Below, in pieces: positions 46,186-54,655 of a stretch of DNA of 64,000 nt; the stretch's first letter is position 1; every line of letters begins with the position of its first letter. This DNA comes from Rhizobium sp. NLR16a. Its GTDB lineage: Bacteria; Pseudomonadota; Alphaproteobacteria; Rhizobiales; Rhizobiaceae. The stretch covers positions 2,815,501 to 2,879,500 of the forward strand of contig NZ_CP072865.1 in assembly GCF_017948245.1 (NCBI RefSeq). The letters are read 5' to 3'. The position numbers and the translations under genes are program-made. The notes under the pieces are model-generated. The model did not search any database. It was not told the DNA's origin and saw nothing but the letters and a program-made list of their open reading frames with translations.

Positions 46186-47541
46186 TCATGTGCTTCTACC
46201 GCAAGGGAAATGAAACCCATCAGTCCACATCCAGATGGTGCCGGTCGCACCAGCTACTTGCCGAATCTGCTTGCTGGTGTTCGTCCAGATATCCGCCGAA
46301 CCTATTGCGTAATTGCTTGCCACTTGAATGGCACCGACGTTGCCGCCATCATTCAAGATGCCCGCGCCAAGTACTCCTTGCGCTGGATCCGAAAGCAGTG
46401 CCGAATTGGTGCCAGAAGAAGAGGTGAATTGGAACCGCAGCTTCGCTTTGACTTTCACGCCATTGGGGACGGTCAAGGTCAACAGGGCAGATGCCGTTGA
46501 GACAGCTAAGCTGATCGCATCTTTGACCGGCGCCACGAAGGTATACTCGTCACGTGGATACAGAACAAACGGCCGAATGTTCGAACTTCCATCCGTCAGC
46601 ACCACGCCGATGCATCTCACGATGGTATAGCCCGTCAGTAGTGTCGTGGTGATGCCCGCGATGGTTGGCGAGGTCGAGAAAACCACGTCGAAAGACGGGT
46701 CGGCGTCCTTGCGCAAGGCATAGGCGAAGTATGTCGTATTTGCTGCAACGGCGCCGGCGTCAAGGCCGCCCGCGCCCGTTCCGGCCGCAAACGCTCCCGT
46801 CACCCTTTTGGTGAATGACGCTGCGCTGGACACGAAATTTGACCCCGACCTGGCCGAGCCGGAGGTAAAATCGATATGGGTGTTCGGGCTGGCGCCGTTG
46901 TTGGAAAGGATGAGGCCGACTACGAAATCGCCTACGGCCGAACCGTCGGCTTTGCTCTCGATCCTGGCGGAAAGCTTATTGGTGAAGAAGGCGCCACCCG
47001 AACATGTGATGTTGACGCTATAGCCTTTCTTGAGGACAAGGGTGGCCGCGCCGTCGATCGTCTCGGAGCCGGCGGGATCAATCGTCACGTCGCCACCATC
47101 GGCAATGACGCAATAGTGCCAGTTTGCGCCGAGCGTTGCCGCTGCGCTGAGGGTGAGCGTCGCTGCCGCGGTGAAGCGATGGACCGCGTTGTCATCGGAG
47201 GCAAGCGCCGTGTAATCGCCTGATTTCGCCGCATAGAGCGATGCCTTGTCGAACCCGACGTCGGCGCCGTTCTGCGTGAACCCCAAGAGCCCACCGCCCT
47301 TCAGATAAAAGCCTGTCTGAGGATTGGTGGCGAAGCCGAGGCCGGGCGCCGAAACCGTGCCGCCTGCCGCTTTGAGTGGCGCAGTCATCGGTGCCGACCC
47401 GTCGCGCGGCAGCGAGTTGGTGATTTCATTGCCGAGATCGGTGGTCAGCGCATTCCAAGGCGCCGGGTCAATGACCTGACCGACCGACGGCGTCGTGCCG
47501 GCGGGTTTCGAATAGACGCCGGTTGATGGGTTTCTGGGCAT
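46186..47541 (-). CDS. Phage tail fibre / tail-tip protein
   Basis: A 451-residue protein. The conserved-looking N-terminus (MPRNPSTGVYSKPAGTTPSV then GQVIDPAPWNALTTDLGNEI) probably joins the tail. A long beta-rich shaft and a distal part follow (NTSKQIRQVAGATGTIWMWT near the end). The same N-terminal motif recurs in truncated form at about 57,790-57,950. Fibres of this type bind cell-surface polysaccharide and set host range. A terminator hairpin lies just before its start (47,556-47,582), so it probably has its own promoter in the remaining 280 bases. Confidence 0.75.
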   Translation of the reverse strand: MPRNPSTGVYSKPAGTTPSVGQVIDPAPWNALTTDLGNEITNSLPRDGSAPMTAPLKAAGGTVSAPGLGFATNPQTGFYLKGGGLLGFTQNGADVGFDKASLYAAKSGDYTALASDDNAVHRFTAAATLTLSAAATLGANWHYCVIADGGDVTIDPAGSETIDGAATLVLKKGYSVNITCSGGAFFTNKLSARIESKADGSAVGDFVVGLILSNNGASPNTHIDFTSGSARSGSNFVSSAASFTKRVTGAFAAGTGAGGLDAGAVAANTTYFAYALRKDADPSFDVVFSTSPTIAGITTTLLTGYTIVRCIGVVLTDGSSNIRPFVLYPRDEYTFVAPVKDAISLAVSTASALLTLTVPNGVKVKAKLRFQFTSSSGTNSALLSDPAQGVLGAGILNDGGNVGAIQVASNYAIGSADIWTNTSKQIRQVAGATGTIWMWTDGFHFPCGRST

Positions 47542-47555
47542 TCATCGTCTCCAAA

Positions 47556-47582
47556 GAAAAAGGCCCCGCGGATTGCGAGGCC
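47556..47582 (-). terminator. Terminator hairpin upstream of the tail fibre gene
   Basis: On the minus strand: GGCCTCGC-aatc-CGCGGGGCC-like stem followed by TTTTTC, ending just before the GGAGACG ribosome site of the tail fibre gene. The stem has one wobble pair. It would end transcripts arriving from the cargo region. Confidence 0.65.
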
Positions 47583-47750
47583 GTTGCTGGGTGTGTAGCG
47601 ACAGCGGGTGCACGAGCGACCGCATTTTACGGGTTGATCAACCAGCGATCGACAGCCTCGATCTGCCACCTCAAGAGCGCGGATATGGCAACGCAGCGGA
47701 TTGCCCTAAGGCAGCACTTGAATTTGTCCGTTAGTGAGATCAGTCAACGG

Positions 47751-47780
47751 GGAAAAAAGGGGCTCGAAAGAGACGCCCCG
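47751..47780 (-). terminator. Terminator of the membrane GT gene
   Basis: Minus-strand stem GGGGC-gtctctttcga-GCCCC followed by TTTTTTCC, about 85 bases after the stop of the membrane protein gene at 47,865. The core GAAAGAGACGCC (plus strand) recurs in the terminator at 56,821-56,850, at the other end of the cargo block. The rest of 47,546-47,864 has no gene I can support. Confidence 0.7.
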
Positions 47781-47864
47781 ACAGCGCTCGATTTAGCCAG
47801 TGGACTGCTGCCTTTAGATCCAGGGCCAATTGGGCCAGCCACGGTTTTAGTTATGTAATAATCC

Positions 47865-49550
47865 TCAAAGCGCCCGCACCGTTACATTTACCAGTTCAGC
47901 CAGATAATTTTTCAAGCCACGAGGCTCGATGAAGCGGTAATAGAGGTATCCAAATGCGACGGAAGCATCGTTCCATGAGCTTTGCGTGGTTCTGATTTCC
48001 AGTTCCGCTTGCGGGCCTGTCAGATCGATATCCCTCGCACTGGCCCAGGCATTGCAGAAAAATGCGATGCGATGAGGAAGGTTGGAGTGAACGGGTCTCA
48101 CACCAGGCTTTGTATCGACCCCGAAGAACGAGATGTGGGCGGGCGTAAATGCCATCCTGGTTTGCCCGCCCCAAAGCATGCGGAATTTAGAGGTATAGTC
48201 TGCAAACCCATACTCCGAGACTTCGCTAGACAGCGGAAGCTTATCGACTATCCAATAAACCGAAAATGCAGACCATTCAGGATGATCAGCGAAATATTGA
48301 GAGACAGCCAGATCCTTCGCTGCCCGTGCTTGCCACGCCGCGTAACTCTCCCACCACCGGCCGGTGAACACGGTGAGAAGTGATGCAAACAACACAATTG
48401 CAACGCGGTGGCTTTGAAGGCTCGTCGATCTGAATTTAATCACGCGCCACGTCCCGATGCCCACCACGCTCATCGGCAACGGCATAAGCATCGCGTTTCT
48501 CATCAACACGCCGGGTGCGGGGCTCTTACCGACGAGTATATAAGGGACCGTTCCACATAGCAGTAAAAACACTCCAAAGCCGATAATCTTGAAACCGTCG
48601 TTACCGCGTTCATTTAGTTGTGCGTTTCGAGCATTTCCGCTGTTCAGGAACACAAAGCACGCGACAATAAGGATCGAACAGACCGCGGCGCCAAGGTAGA
48701 GATATGCATTCCAATCATCAAGACTTCTCGCCAGCGGAAAGATTATTCCATTCACTATAAATCGGTAGGAATTCCCCGCGAGGCTTTCGAAGCCCAGGGT
48801 AAAGCTATTGTAGTTACTGTATAATCCGGATCTCTGGTAGAAAATTACCTTATAAACCCAGTACATGACGGGCAGAATGGTGAAGTCCGTTCGGGCAAGG
48901 CAGAATGACCAAAATGTCGAGACCAATTCCCGCGCATTCCGAACTCGGCGCCCTGTCCTTCTCAGCCACACCGCATAAACAAGCACGAAACCAGCCGCAT
49001 AAAGCACCAGCAACGAGTTAAGCGTGAATGCCATGAGATAAATGCAAATTGCCAGTCCGCGGAGGAGATAGTGGCTCCTCCCATGCATCCATTCGATTGA
49101 CAGAAATAAATATGTCGCCAATAGAAAAAGCGCATAGGCATTAAAGTATATCGAATATGTAAAAATAACCGTGACTGTAGGCAGTGGCAGTAACTGCGTA
49201 AATATTGCGAGCACCAAAGACTCTCGCTCCGAAAGAAATCCGGACTTTGAAGCTAGGAGGTAGGAGAAGATCGCAATAATGTAGACACCGATTATGACAA
49301 AAGACTTTAAAAGAAGAACATTCCCGGCCAAGGCCATCGGCCAGACATAATAGGTGAAGACCGGCACCCCTGCTGAAGAAAACATCTCCGCAATGGCGAT
49401 CCAATCATTGTAGATCAACGTTGTAAATAAACCGGCGTCCTCGGCGAAGATTCCTTCATTGACGAAGGCCATCCAATGGGTGAAGAGAACAGCAACCGTC
49501 AGCAGAAGCAGGCTACTCAGTTTCGGCTTGGCTTGAAGCTGTTCACGCAT
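47865..49550 (-). CDS. Polytopic GT-C-like membrane protein
   Basis: A 561-residue inner-membrane protein with about 10-12 spans and a large soluble C-terminal part (about residues 420-561). An acidic motif in the first periplasmic loop (NEGIFAEDAGLF) matches the position of the catalytic Asp/Glu in GT-C glycosyltransferases such as GtrC-type O-antigen glucosyltransferases. Prophage serotype-conversion clusters commonly carry such a gene. Its DNA is visibly AT-richer than the host genes, a sign of foreign origin. It is divergent from the flippase gene and has its own terminator. The sugar and acceptor cannot be deduced. Confidence 0.75.
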   Translation of the reverse strand: MREQLQAKPKLSSLLLLTVAVLFTHWMAFVNEGIFAEDAGLFTTLIYNDWIAIAEMFSSAGVPVFTYYVWPMALAGNVLLLKSFVIIGVYIIAIFSYLLASKSGFLSERESLVLAIFTQLLPLPTVTVIFTYSIYFNAYALFLLATYLFLSIEWMHGRSHYLLRGLAICIYLMAFTLNSLLVLYAAGFVLVYAVWLRRTGRRVRNARELVSTFWSFCLARTDFTILPVMYWVYKVIFYQRSGLYSNYNSFTLGFESLAGNSYRFIVNGIIFPLARSLDDWNAYLYLGAAVCSILIVACFVFLNSGNARNAQLNERGNDGFKIIGFGVFLLLCGTVPYILVGKSPAPGVLMRNAMLMPLPMSVVGIGTWRVIKFRSTSLQSHRVAIVLFASLLTVFTGRWWESYAAWQARAAKDLAVSQYFADHPEWSAFSVYWIVDKLPLSSEVSEYGFADYTSKFRMLWGGQTRMAFTPAHISFFGVDTKPGVRPVHSNLPHRIAFFCNAWASARDIDLTGPQAELEIRTTQSSWNDASVAFGYLYYRFIEPRGLKNYLAELVNVTVRAL

Positions 49551-49662
49551 CGCATTTCCCGCTCTAGAATTTCCGATATCGAGCCTTTGCGGAGCGCTTT
49601 TCTAAATCAACCATTGTTGTAAGCAAGAGCAAAATCCCGCTCATCCCACCCCGTGTGCGCCC

Positions 49663-49914
49663 GGAAATAGGAGACTTGTGGGTACTATAACTTGAGGTGG
49701 CGCCGGAGCAAAACTATGGGTAGCGGGCCGCCCGTTAGTGCTGTAGACGGTCGGCTTCGACTCGTACTTACGATCAACTCAAACGCGGGCCCTTTATGCT
49801 CAAACGTCCAGTCAAAAACGCTCTACCCAGTTCGGCTATTGCAGCCGTAAGTCACTGGCGGATGCGTGAGAGGCTGTATAAATCGTGGAGCAAAGCAGCG
49901 GCGGCGGCTCCCGC
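49663..49914 (+). repeat. Left arm of a ~250-bp inverted repeat
   Basis: Begins GGAAATAGGAGACTTGT and ends in GCGGCGGCTCCCGC. It covers the leader and the first 40 codons of the flippase gene. It matches, with about 80 percent identity by eye, the reverse complement of 57,522-57,768. Shared blocks include GTGCTGTAGACGGTC, TTTATGCTCAAACGTC and TCACTGGCGGATGCG. Confidence 0.9.
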
Positions 49915-50881
49915 ACATCAACGCCTGCGGATGATAATAGCCTCGGCAATAAGCATTTTCTCCCTGATGTTCCTGCTAAAGGCGGTGGATTGGGAGGAAG
50001 CCGTCCGCATTTTTCGCAGCGGAATATCCGTCGCATCGCTCCTGTGGTTTATGCTTGTCACCTTCGGTATTGCTGTGGGTTATGCGGTGCGGTGGCGCCT
50101 GTTGCTGGATGGCAAGATCGGTTACGGAACATCCCTCATGGCCTCCCTGCTCGGCCTGGGCGCCAACATGTTCCTTCCTGCGAGAGGTGGAGACCTCTTG
50201 CGTGTACATTACAGCCGAGTTGTCGCGACTGTCCCCTACGTAGACGCTCTTGGTAGGCTTCTGATCGAAAAGATGGTCGACTTGGTGACGATCATTTCCG
50301 TCGGCATATTGTCTTTGGTTTTACTGAACCATAGCCTGAATTCCGAATACCGAAATCTGCTCCTGGCCATCATGTCTGGTGCAATAGTTGGGATATTTCT
50401 ATCGGCAGTCCTGGTAAGGAATTTCGGCGATCGGGTTGTCCCGATATTGCGGCCCGTCTTCGGTCTCCTGCGACTGCAAGATTTCTTTGACCGTCACGTT
50501 ATTCATTTTATCCGAAATTCAGCGCGAAGCTTATCTCTGTCCGTGACCATCGTTCCGGCCGTTCTCACGCTGGTTTTGTGGCTTTCGGCATATGCCCTTG
50601 CGTATATCTTCGTCGCCCGATTTGTCGGCGTCGCGCTGAGTTATCAAGAATCGCTGTTCGTGTTGTTTGCCGGCGGGTTGGGCCTGATGATCCCAGCTGC
50701 GCCATCCGGCGTCGGCACCTTCCATGCGTCCGTCGTTTCGGCATTCGTGCTGCTTGGGCGGTCGCCATCGGAGGGGTTGCTCCTGGCAACAGCCGTTCAT
50801 TGTCTCTTTTTTGTGGTGTACGTCGTGCCTGCAGCCCTCATCCTGGGACATTGGCGCTTGAACCGCTTGGCGCCGAGATAA
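49796..50881 (+). CDS. LPG-synthase-type flippase with borrowed N-terminus
   Basis: A 361-residue protein with about eight spans from residue 45 on. It has the pattern of the lysylphosphatidylglycerol-synthase membrane domain (UPF0104): LLGLGANMFLPARGGDLLRV and AGGLGLMIPAAPSGVGTFHA. Such proteins often accompany family-2 glycosyltransferases in undecaprenyl-phosphate-sugar pathways and may flip or transfer the lipid-linked sugar. Residues 1-41 (MLKRPVKNALPSSAIAAVSH onward) are unrelated to that family. They match the start of the TIGR04325-type methyltransferase at 57,640. The native start may be MIIASAISIF near codon 45. It overlaps the left inverted repeat. Confidence 0.82.
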   Translation: MLKRPVKNALPSSAIAAVSHWRMRERLYKSWSKAAAAAPAHQRLRMIIASAISIFSLMFLLKAVDWEEAVRIFRSGISVASLLWFMLVTFGIAVGYAVRWRLLLDGKIGYGTSLMASLLGLGANMFLPARGGDLLRVHYSRVVATVPYVDALGRLLIEKMVDLVTIISVGILSLVLLNHSLNSEYRNLLLAIMSGAIVGIFLSAVLVRNFGDRVVPILRPVFGLLRLQDFFDRHVIHFIRNSARSLSLSVTIVPAVLTLVLWLSAYALAYIFVARFVGVALSYQESLFVLFAGGLGLMIPAAPSGVGTFHASVVSAFVLLGRSPSEGLLLATAVHCLFFVVYVVPAALILGHWRLNRLAPR

Positions 50882-50885
50882 CTCT

Positions 50886-52217
50886 ATGAAAAATTATTTC
50901 TATTCTCTCGTGAGAAAGTACATTGGGCTGTTTGTCTTAGGCCAGAATTCTGTGGTCGAGATCGATCCGACGACGCCGCTTCTGGTCGGCAAATTTCCTC
51001 AGGGCAAGGTGGCGTTTCGTTCAGGAACGCAACCGACCGAATCCGTGAATGAATTTGATCAGCATAAGGTCGTCAAGGTCGAAGAGGTCGCTGACAACAA
51101 ACCTGATTACCTGATCATCAGCGGCCTCATTCACTACGAACGAGACATACAGAGCATGTTCGCTCAGGCACGTGCGTTGTGCTCGCAAGAGACACGGCTT
51201 GTCCTTACCTATTACAGCAGTATGTGGCGGCCGCTTGCAACGCTCGCGTCCAGGCTCGGTCTGCGCCGGCGGGTTCCTGAATCGAATTGGCTTGCCCATG
51301 AAGACGTCCAGAATCTTCTGACGCTCGAAGACTTCGAATTGATACGACTGGACCAGAAGGTCCTAATCCCGGTTTACATCCCACTGATCAGTGGCTTTGT
51401 TAACCGTTGCCTTGCTCCTCTTCCGCTTCTTCGAACTCTCTGCCTTCTCAACATCGCGATTGCGAGGCCGATCGGCGATGCCGCGTCGAAGACCAAGCCA
51501 TCGGTGTCAATCGTCGTTCCAGCGAGAAACGAGGCTGGAAATATCGAGGATATTGTCAAACGGTTGCCGGTTATGGGGCCGGACGACGAACTCATTTTTG
51601 TCGAAGGCAATTCAACCGACGCGACGTGGGAGGCGATCCAGGAAGCGCAACAGCGTTATGGCGGCGAACGCACTATCCTGAGTGCCCAGCAGGATGGCAA
51701 GGGTAAAGGCGATGCCGTCAGGAAGGGTTTTTCGCTAGCCACCAAGGAAATCTTGATGATTCTCGACGCGGACATGACCGTTCCGCCCGAGGATTTGCCG
51801 AAATTCTACAATGCCATCAAGGACGGGAAAGGCGAGTTCATCAACGGCACTCGCTTGGTCTATCCGATGGAAAAGGAGGCGATGCGCTTCTTCAATCTCC
51901 TGGGCAACAAGTTCTTCGCATTGGCTTTCTCCTTCGTTCTTGGCCAGAGATACAAAGACACCCTGTGCGGAACCAAGGTGATCAGCCGCTCCAATTATCT
52001 CAAGCTTCAGGCAAACAGATCCTACTTCGGTGATTTCGACCCCTTTGGTGATTTCGACCTGATCTTCGGCGCGGCGCGGATGGGCCTCAAGATCGTCGAG
52101 GTTCCGATCGGCTATCGCGAAAGACTCTATGGTGAAACGAACATCTCGCGTTGGCGCCACGGTGCCATTCTGTTGGCCATGCTGATTTTTGCGGCAAGAC
52201 GAATAAAGTTTCTCTGA
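50886..52217 (+). CDS. Family-2 glycosyltransferase with N-terminal extra domain
   Basis: A 443-residue protein. From about residue 206 it is a GT-A enzyme: VSIVVPARNEAGNIEDIV, the DAD metal site at 294-296, and the DPM1-like end GDFDPFGDFDLIFGAARMGL then GYRERLYGETNISRWRHG. These favour a polyprenyl-phosphate sugar donor. The first 200 residues resemble a worn methyltransferase half (LIISGLIHYERDIQSMFAQA); the SAM-binding part is missing. A hydrophobic C-terminus may attach it to the membrane. It starts four bases after the flippase stop, so both are in one operon. Confidence 0.85.
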   Translation: MKNYFYSLVRKYIGLFVLGQNSVVEIDPTTPLLVGKFPQGKVAFRSGTQPTESVNEFDQHKVVKVEEVADNKPDYLIISGLIHYERDIQSMFAQARALCSQETRLVLTYYSSMWRPLATLASRLGLRRRVPESNWLAHEDVQNLLTLEDFELIRLDQKVLIPVYIPLISGFVNRCLAPLPLLRTLCLLNIAIARPIGDAASKTKPSVSIVVPARNEAGNIEDIVKRLPVMGPDDELIFVEGNSTDATWEAIQEAQQRYGGERTILSAQQDGKGKGDAVRKGFSLATKEILMILDADMTVPPEDLPKFYNAIKDGKGEFINGTRLVYPMEKEAMRFFNLLGNKFFALAFSFVLGQRYKDTLCGTKVISRSNYLKLQANRSYFGDFDPFGDFDLIFGAARMGLKIVEVPIGYRERLYGETNISRWRHGAILLAMLIFAARRIKFL

Positions 52218-52219
52218 CG

Positions 52220-53002
52220 ATGGAAACCGAAAACGCTCTCTATGAGGCGGATCTTGCTCAGACGCTGGCAAATCGCGAGCGGCTAAGCGCAAATCCGAAC
52301 CTGATGCACTGGTATGGTGAGCTCTACAAGGAGATGTTTCGACAGGAACCGGATATTGCCGTGAATACCGTTCTGGAAATCGGGAGCGGAACGTCACCTC
52401 TCAAGCGCTTCCTACCGAATGTCATCACCTCCGATGTGCTGAAATTAGACTATCTGGACTTTGTCTTCGATTGCCATGAGATCGCGGGGTTGCCTGACGT
52501 TGCGGATCACAGCGTCGACGTGATTACGATGACGAATGTCCTGCATCACCTGAAGGATCCCCTTGTGTTCCTCCGCGGGGCGACGCGCAAGCTCAAAAAG
52601 GGCGGCAGGGTGTATGTGACGGAACCTTATTTGTCTTGGTTCTCCTACCCGATGTATAAACTTCTCCATCACGAGCCGGTGGATTTCAGTATCCGCCGCC
52701 CGGTTCTGGATACCGTTCAGGGCCCTCTTTCGACCTCAAACCAGGCGATGCCGCATATGATCTTCTTTCAGCGGCCGGACTGGCTCGCTGAGCTTGCAGA
52801 TTGCTATAGCCTTGAGAAGACAAGGATCAGCTATTTCACCTCGCTCTCCTATATGGTGACAGGCGGGATATCGAGGACGTTTCCTGTGCCGAGTTGGGCC
52901 TATAAGCCTTACTTCAAGCTCGACAAAGCAATAGGCACCGCGCTGCCCAAGGTGTTCGCCTCGTTCTTCACGGCCCGCCTCACGTCAAGAGAAGAGGTGT
53001 AG
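52220..53002 (+). CDS. Class I SAM methyltransferase
   Basis: A 260-residue enzyme with motif I VLEIGSGTSPLKRF (about residues 46-59), motif II at ITSDVLKLDY, and motif IV VDVITMTNVLHHLKD. A C-terminal aromatic region (YLSWFSYPMYKLLHHEP) follows. The acceptor is probably a sugar or lipid in the same pathway as its neighbours. The start is two bases after the glycosyltransferase stop, and the next gene starts two bases after its own, so translation is coupled. Confidence 0.85.
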   Translation: METENALYEADLAQTLANRERLSANPNLMHWYGELYKEMFRQEPDIAVNTVLEIGSGTSPLKRFLPNVITSDVLKLDYLDFVFDCHEIAGLPDVADHSVDVITMTNVLHHLKDPLVFLRGATRKLKKGGRVYVTEPYLSWFSYPMYKLLHHEPVDFSIRRPVLDTVQGPLSTSNQAMPHMIFFQRPDWLAELADCYSLEKTRISYFTSLSYMVTGGISRTFPVPSWAYKPYFKLDKAIGTALPKVFASFFTARLTSREEV

Positions 53003-53004
53003 GG

Positions 53005-53754
53005 ATGGTTTTGCTGCGTCTCGCCGATTGGCTCTATCGATATTGTTATCCCCTTTATTACCCTCTCTATTCCGTATGGAAGGCAGTTTCAGAACGACGT
53101 GAGCGCGCCCTGATGCGGGCGATGATTTCACCGGGCATGATCGTCGCCGATATCGGCGCAAATATCGGAATATATACCCGCCTGTTCTCCGATCTGACGG
53201 GAACGGCCGGCCATGTGCATGCCTTCGAGCCCGCACCGGCGAACTTCGAAAAGCTCGAAGCGACGGTAACCGGCTTGTCGAATGTATCGCTGCGGCACGC
53301 CGCGGTAGGAGCGGCCAGCGGCACCACAAGGCTATATGTCTCGGCCGAGCTGAACGTCGATCACCGAACCTTTGACAGTGGCGACGGGCGAGCGAGCATC
53401 GACGTCCCGATGGTGAAGCTCGACGATTATTTTTCGCCAGGGCAGCGGGTCGATTTTATCAAAATCGATGTTCAGGGATACGAGCTGAGCGTTCTGCAGG
53501 GTGCCGAGCGGGTCCTGCGGGAGAATCGCGACATCAGGGTATTCATGGAATTCTGGCCTTACGGCTTGTCGAAAGCATCGGTGAAGCCGTCTGAGCTCAC
53601 CAGATTCCTGGAGATGCTGAATTTTGAGTTCCACAACATAGCGGATCCATCTGGCGCTGCTTTCAATTCCGAGAGCCTCGATCCGACAAACGCGAGCCAA
53701 TATTGCAATCTGATCGTTGCAAGAAGAGCGCCCGCCAATCACAACATCCGTTAA
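53005..53754 (+). CDS. FkbM-family methyltransferase 1
   Basis: A 249-residue protein with the FkbM SAM site (VADIGANIGIYTRLFSDLTG), the acidic HAFEPAPANFEKLE motif, and the conserved VDFIKIDVQGYELSVLQGAE motif. FkbM enzymes O-methylate sugars or polyketides; in polysaccharide clusters they methylate glycan hydroxyls. It begins with an aromatic, possibly membrane-associated segment (WLYRYCYPLYYPLYSVW). A second FkbM gene follows directly, 16 bases after its stop. Confidence 0.88.
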   Translation: MVLLRLADWLYRYCYPLYYPLYSVWKAVSERRERALMRAMISPGMIVADIGANIGIYTRLFSDLTGTAGHVHAFEPAPANFEKLEATVTGLSNVSLRHAAVGAASGTTRLYVSAELNVDHRTFDSGDGRASIDVPMVKLDDYFSPGQRVDFIKIDVQGYELSVLQGAERVLRENRDIRVFMEFWPYGLSKASVKPSELTRFLEMLNFEFHNIADPSGAAFNSESLDPTNASQYCNLIVARRAPANHNIR

Positions 53755-53770
53755 AGGCGGCGTGCGGACG

Positions 53771-54631
53771 ATGTTATCCACCAGCAAAAAAATCCTGATC
53801 GCTCGTTATCTATCTAAAGCGGTCTTGTTCGTCCGAGGTTGCGTTGGCTTACCCGCGACCGTCATTGCGAAGCGCCGCGGAATAAGTTGGTCGCTAGACC
53901 TGAGGGACGGTGTTGATTTTGCGATCTACCTATTAGGTGGGTTCGAGGTCAGAACGCTCGATCGATATAGAGAGCTGATAGCAGAGGGAGACGTCGTCCT
54001 CGATATCGGCGCCAATGTGGGTTCTCATACACTGCCCCTGGCGCAATTGGTGGGCGGAACCGGCAGGGTAATCTCCTTCGAGCCGACGGCTCATGCATTC
54101 GCGAAACAGAAAGCCAATATTTCGCTCAACCCGACGCTCGCCAAGCGAATCGACGCTCACCAGATGATGCTTATGGCAAGTGCGTCCGAAGCGATGCCCG
54201 AAGCGGTCTATTCAAGCTGGCCGCTAGAAGTTGCCGAAGATTTGCACAGCGAACACCACGGTCGTCTGATGTCGACACAGGGCGCGCGGCTCGGCACCCT
54301 GGACGAAACACTGCGGGATCTTGGGCTCGTCAAGGTTGATTTCATAAAGCTTGACGTTGACGGAAATGAGCTTGCGGTTCTACTGGGGGCGGCAGCGACG
54401 CTTAACGAGTACCAGCCGCGTATAATGCTTGAACTGGCCCCCTATGTTTATGCTGATAATCCCGGAGACTTCGATCGATTGTTGAAGCTTCTATGGAAGG
54501 CCGGCTATGAAATTGGCGAAATGGCATCTGGCAGGAAGCTGCCTGAAGACGCCGACAAAGTACGCGCGATGATAGCGGAAGGTGGCGGTATGAATGTGCT
54601 GGTCAGAAGCAAGAACCCCAAGGGAAGGTAG
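53771..54631 (+). CDS. FkbM-family methyltransferase 2
   Basis: A 286-residue protein with the FkbM pattern: VVLDIGANVGSHTLPLAQLV, SFEPTAHAFAKQKANI and VDFIKLDVDGNELAVLLGAA. The sequence is clearly different from the first FkbM gene, so they are not a recent tandem copy and probably methylate different positions. The start at 53771 (MLSTSKKILI) is chosen because upstream codons overlap the previous gene. A short gap and a purine-rich site lead to the desaturase. Confidence 0.88.
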   Translation: MLSTSKKILIARYLSKAVLFVRGCVGLPATVIAKRRGISWSLDLRDGVDFAIYLLGGFEVRTLDRYRELIAEGDVVLDIGANVGSHTLPLAQLVGGTGRVISFEPTAHAFAKQKANISLNPTLAKRIDAHQMMLMASASEAMPEAVYSSWPLEVAEDLHSEHHGRLMSTQGARLGTLDETLRDLGLVKVDFIKLDVDGNELAVLLGAAATLNEYQPRIMLELAPYVYADNPGDFDRLLKLLWKAGYEIGEMASGRKLPEDADKVRAMIAEGGGMNVLVRSKNPKGR

Positions 54632-54655
54632 ATAATTTACTTCGAAGGTTATCGG

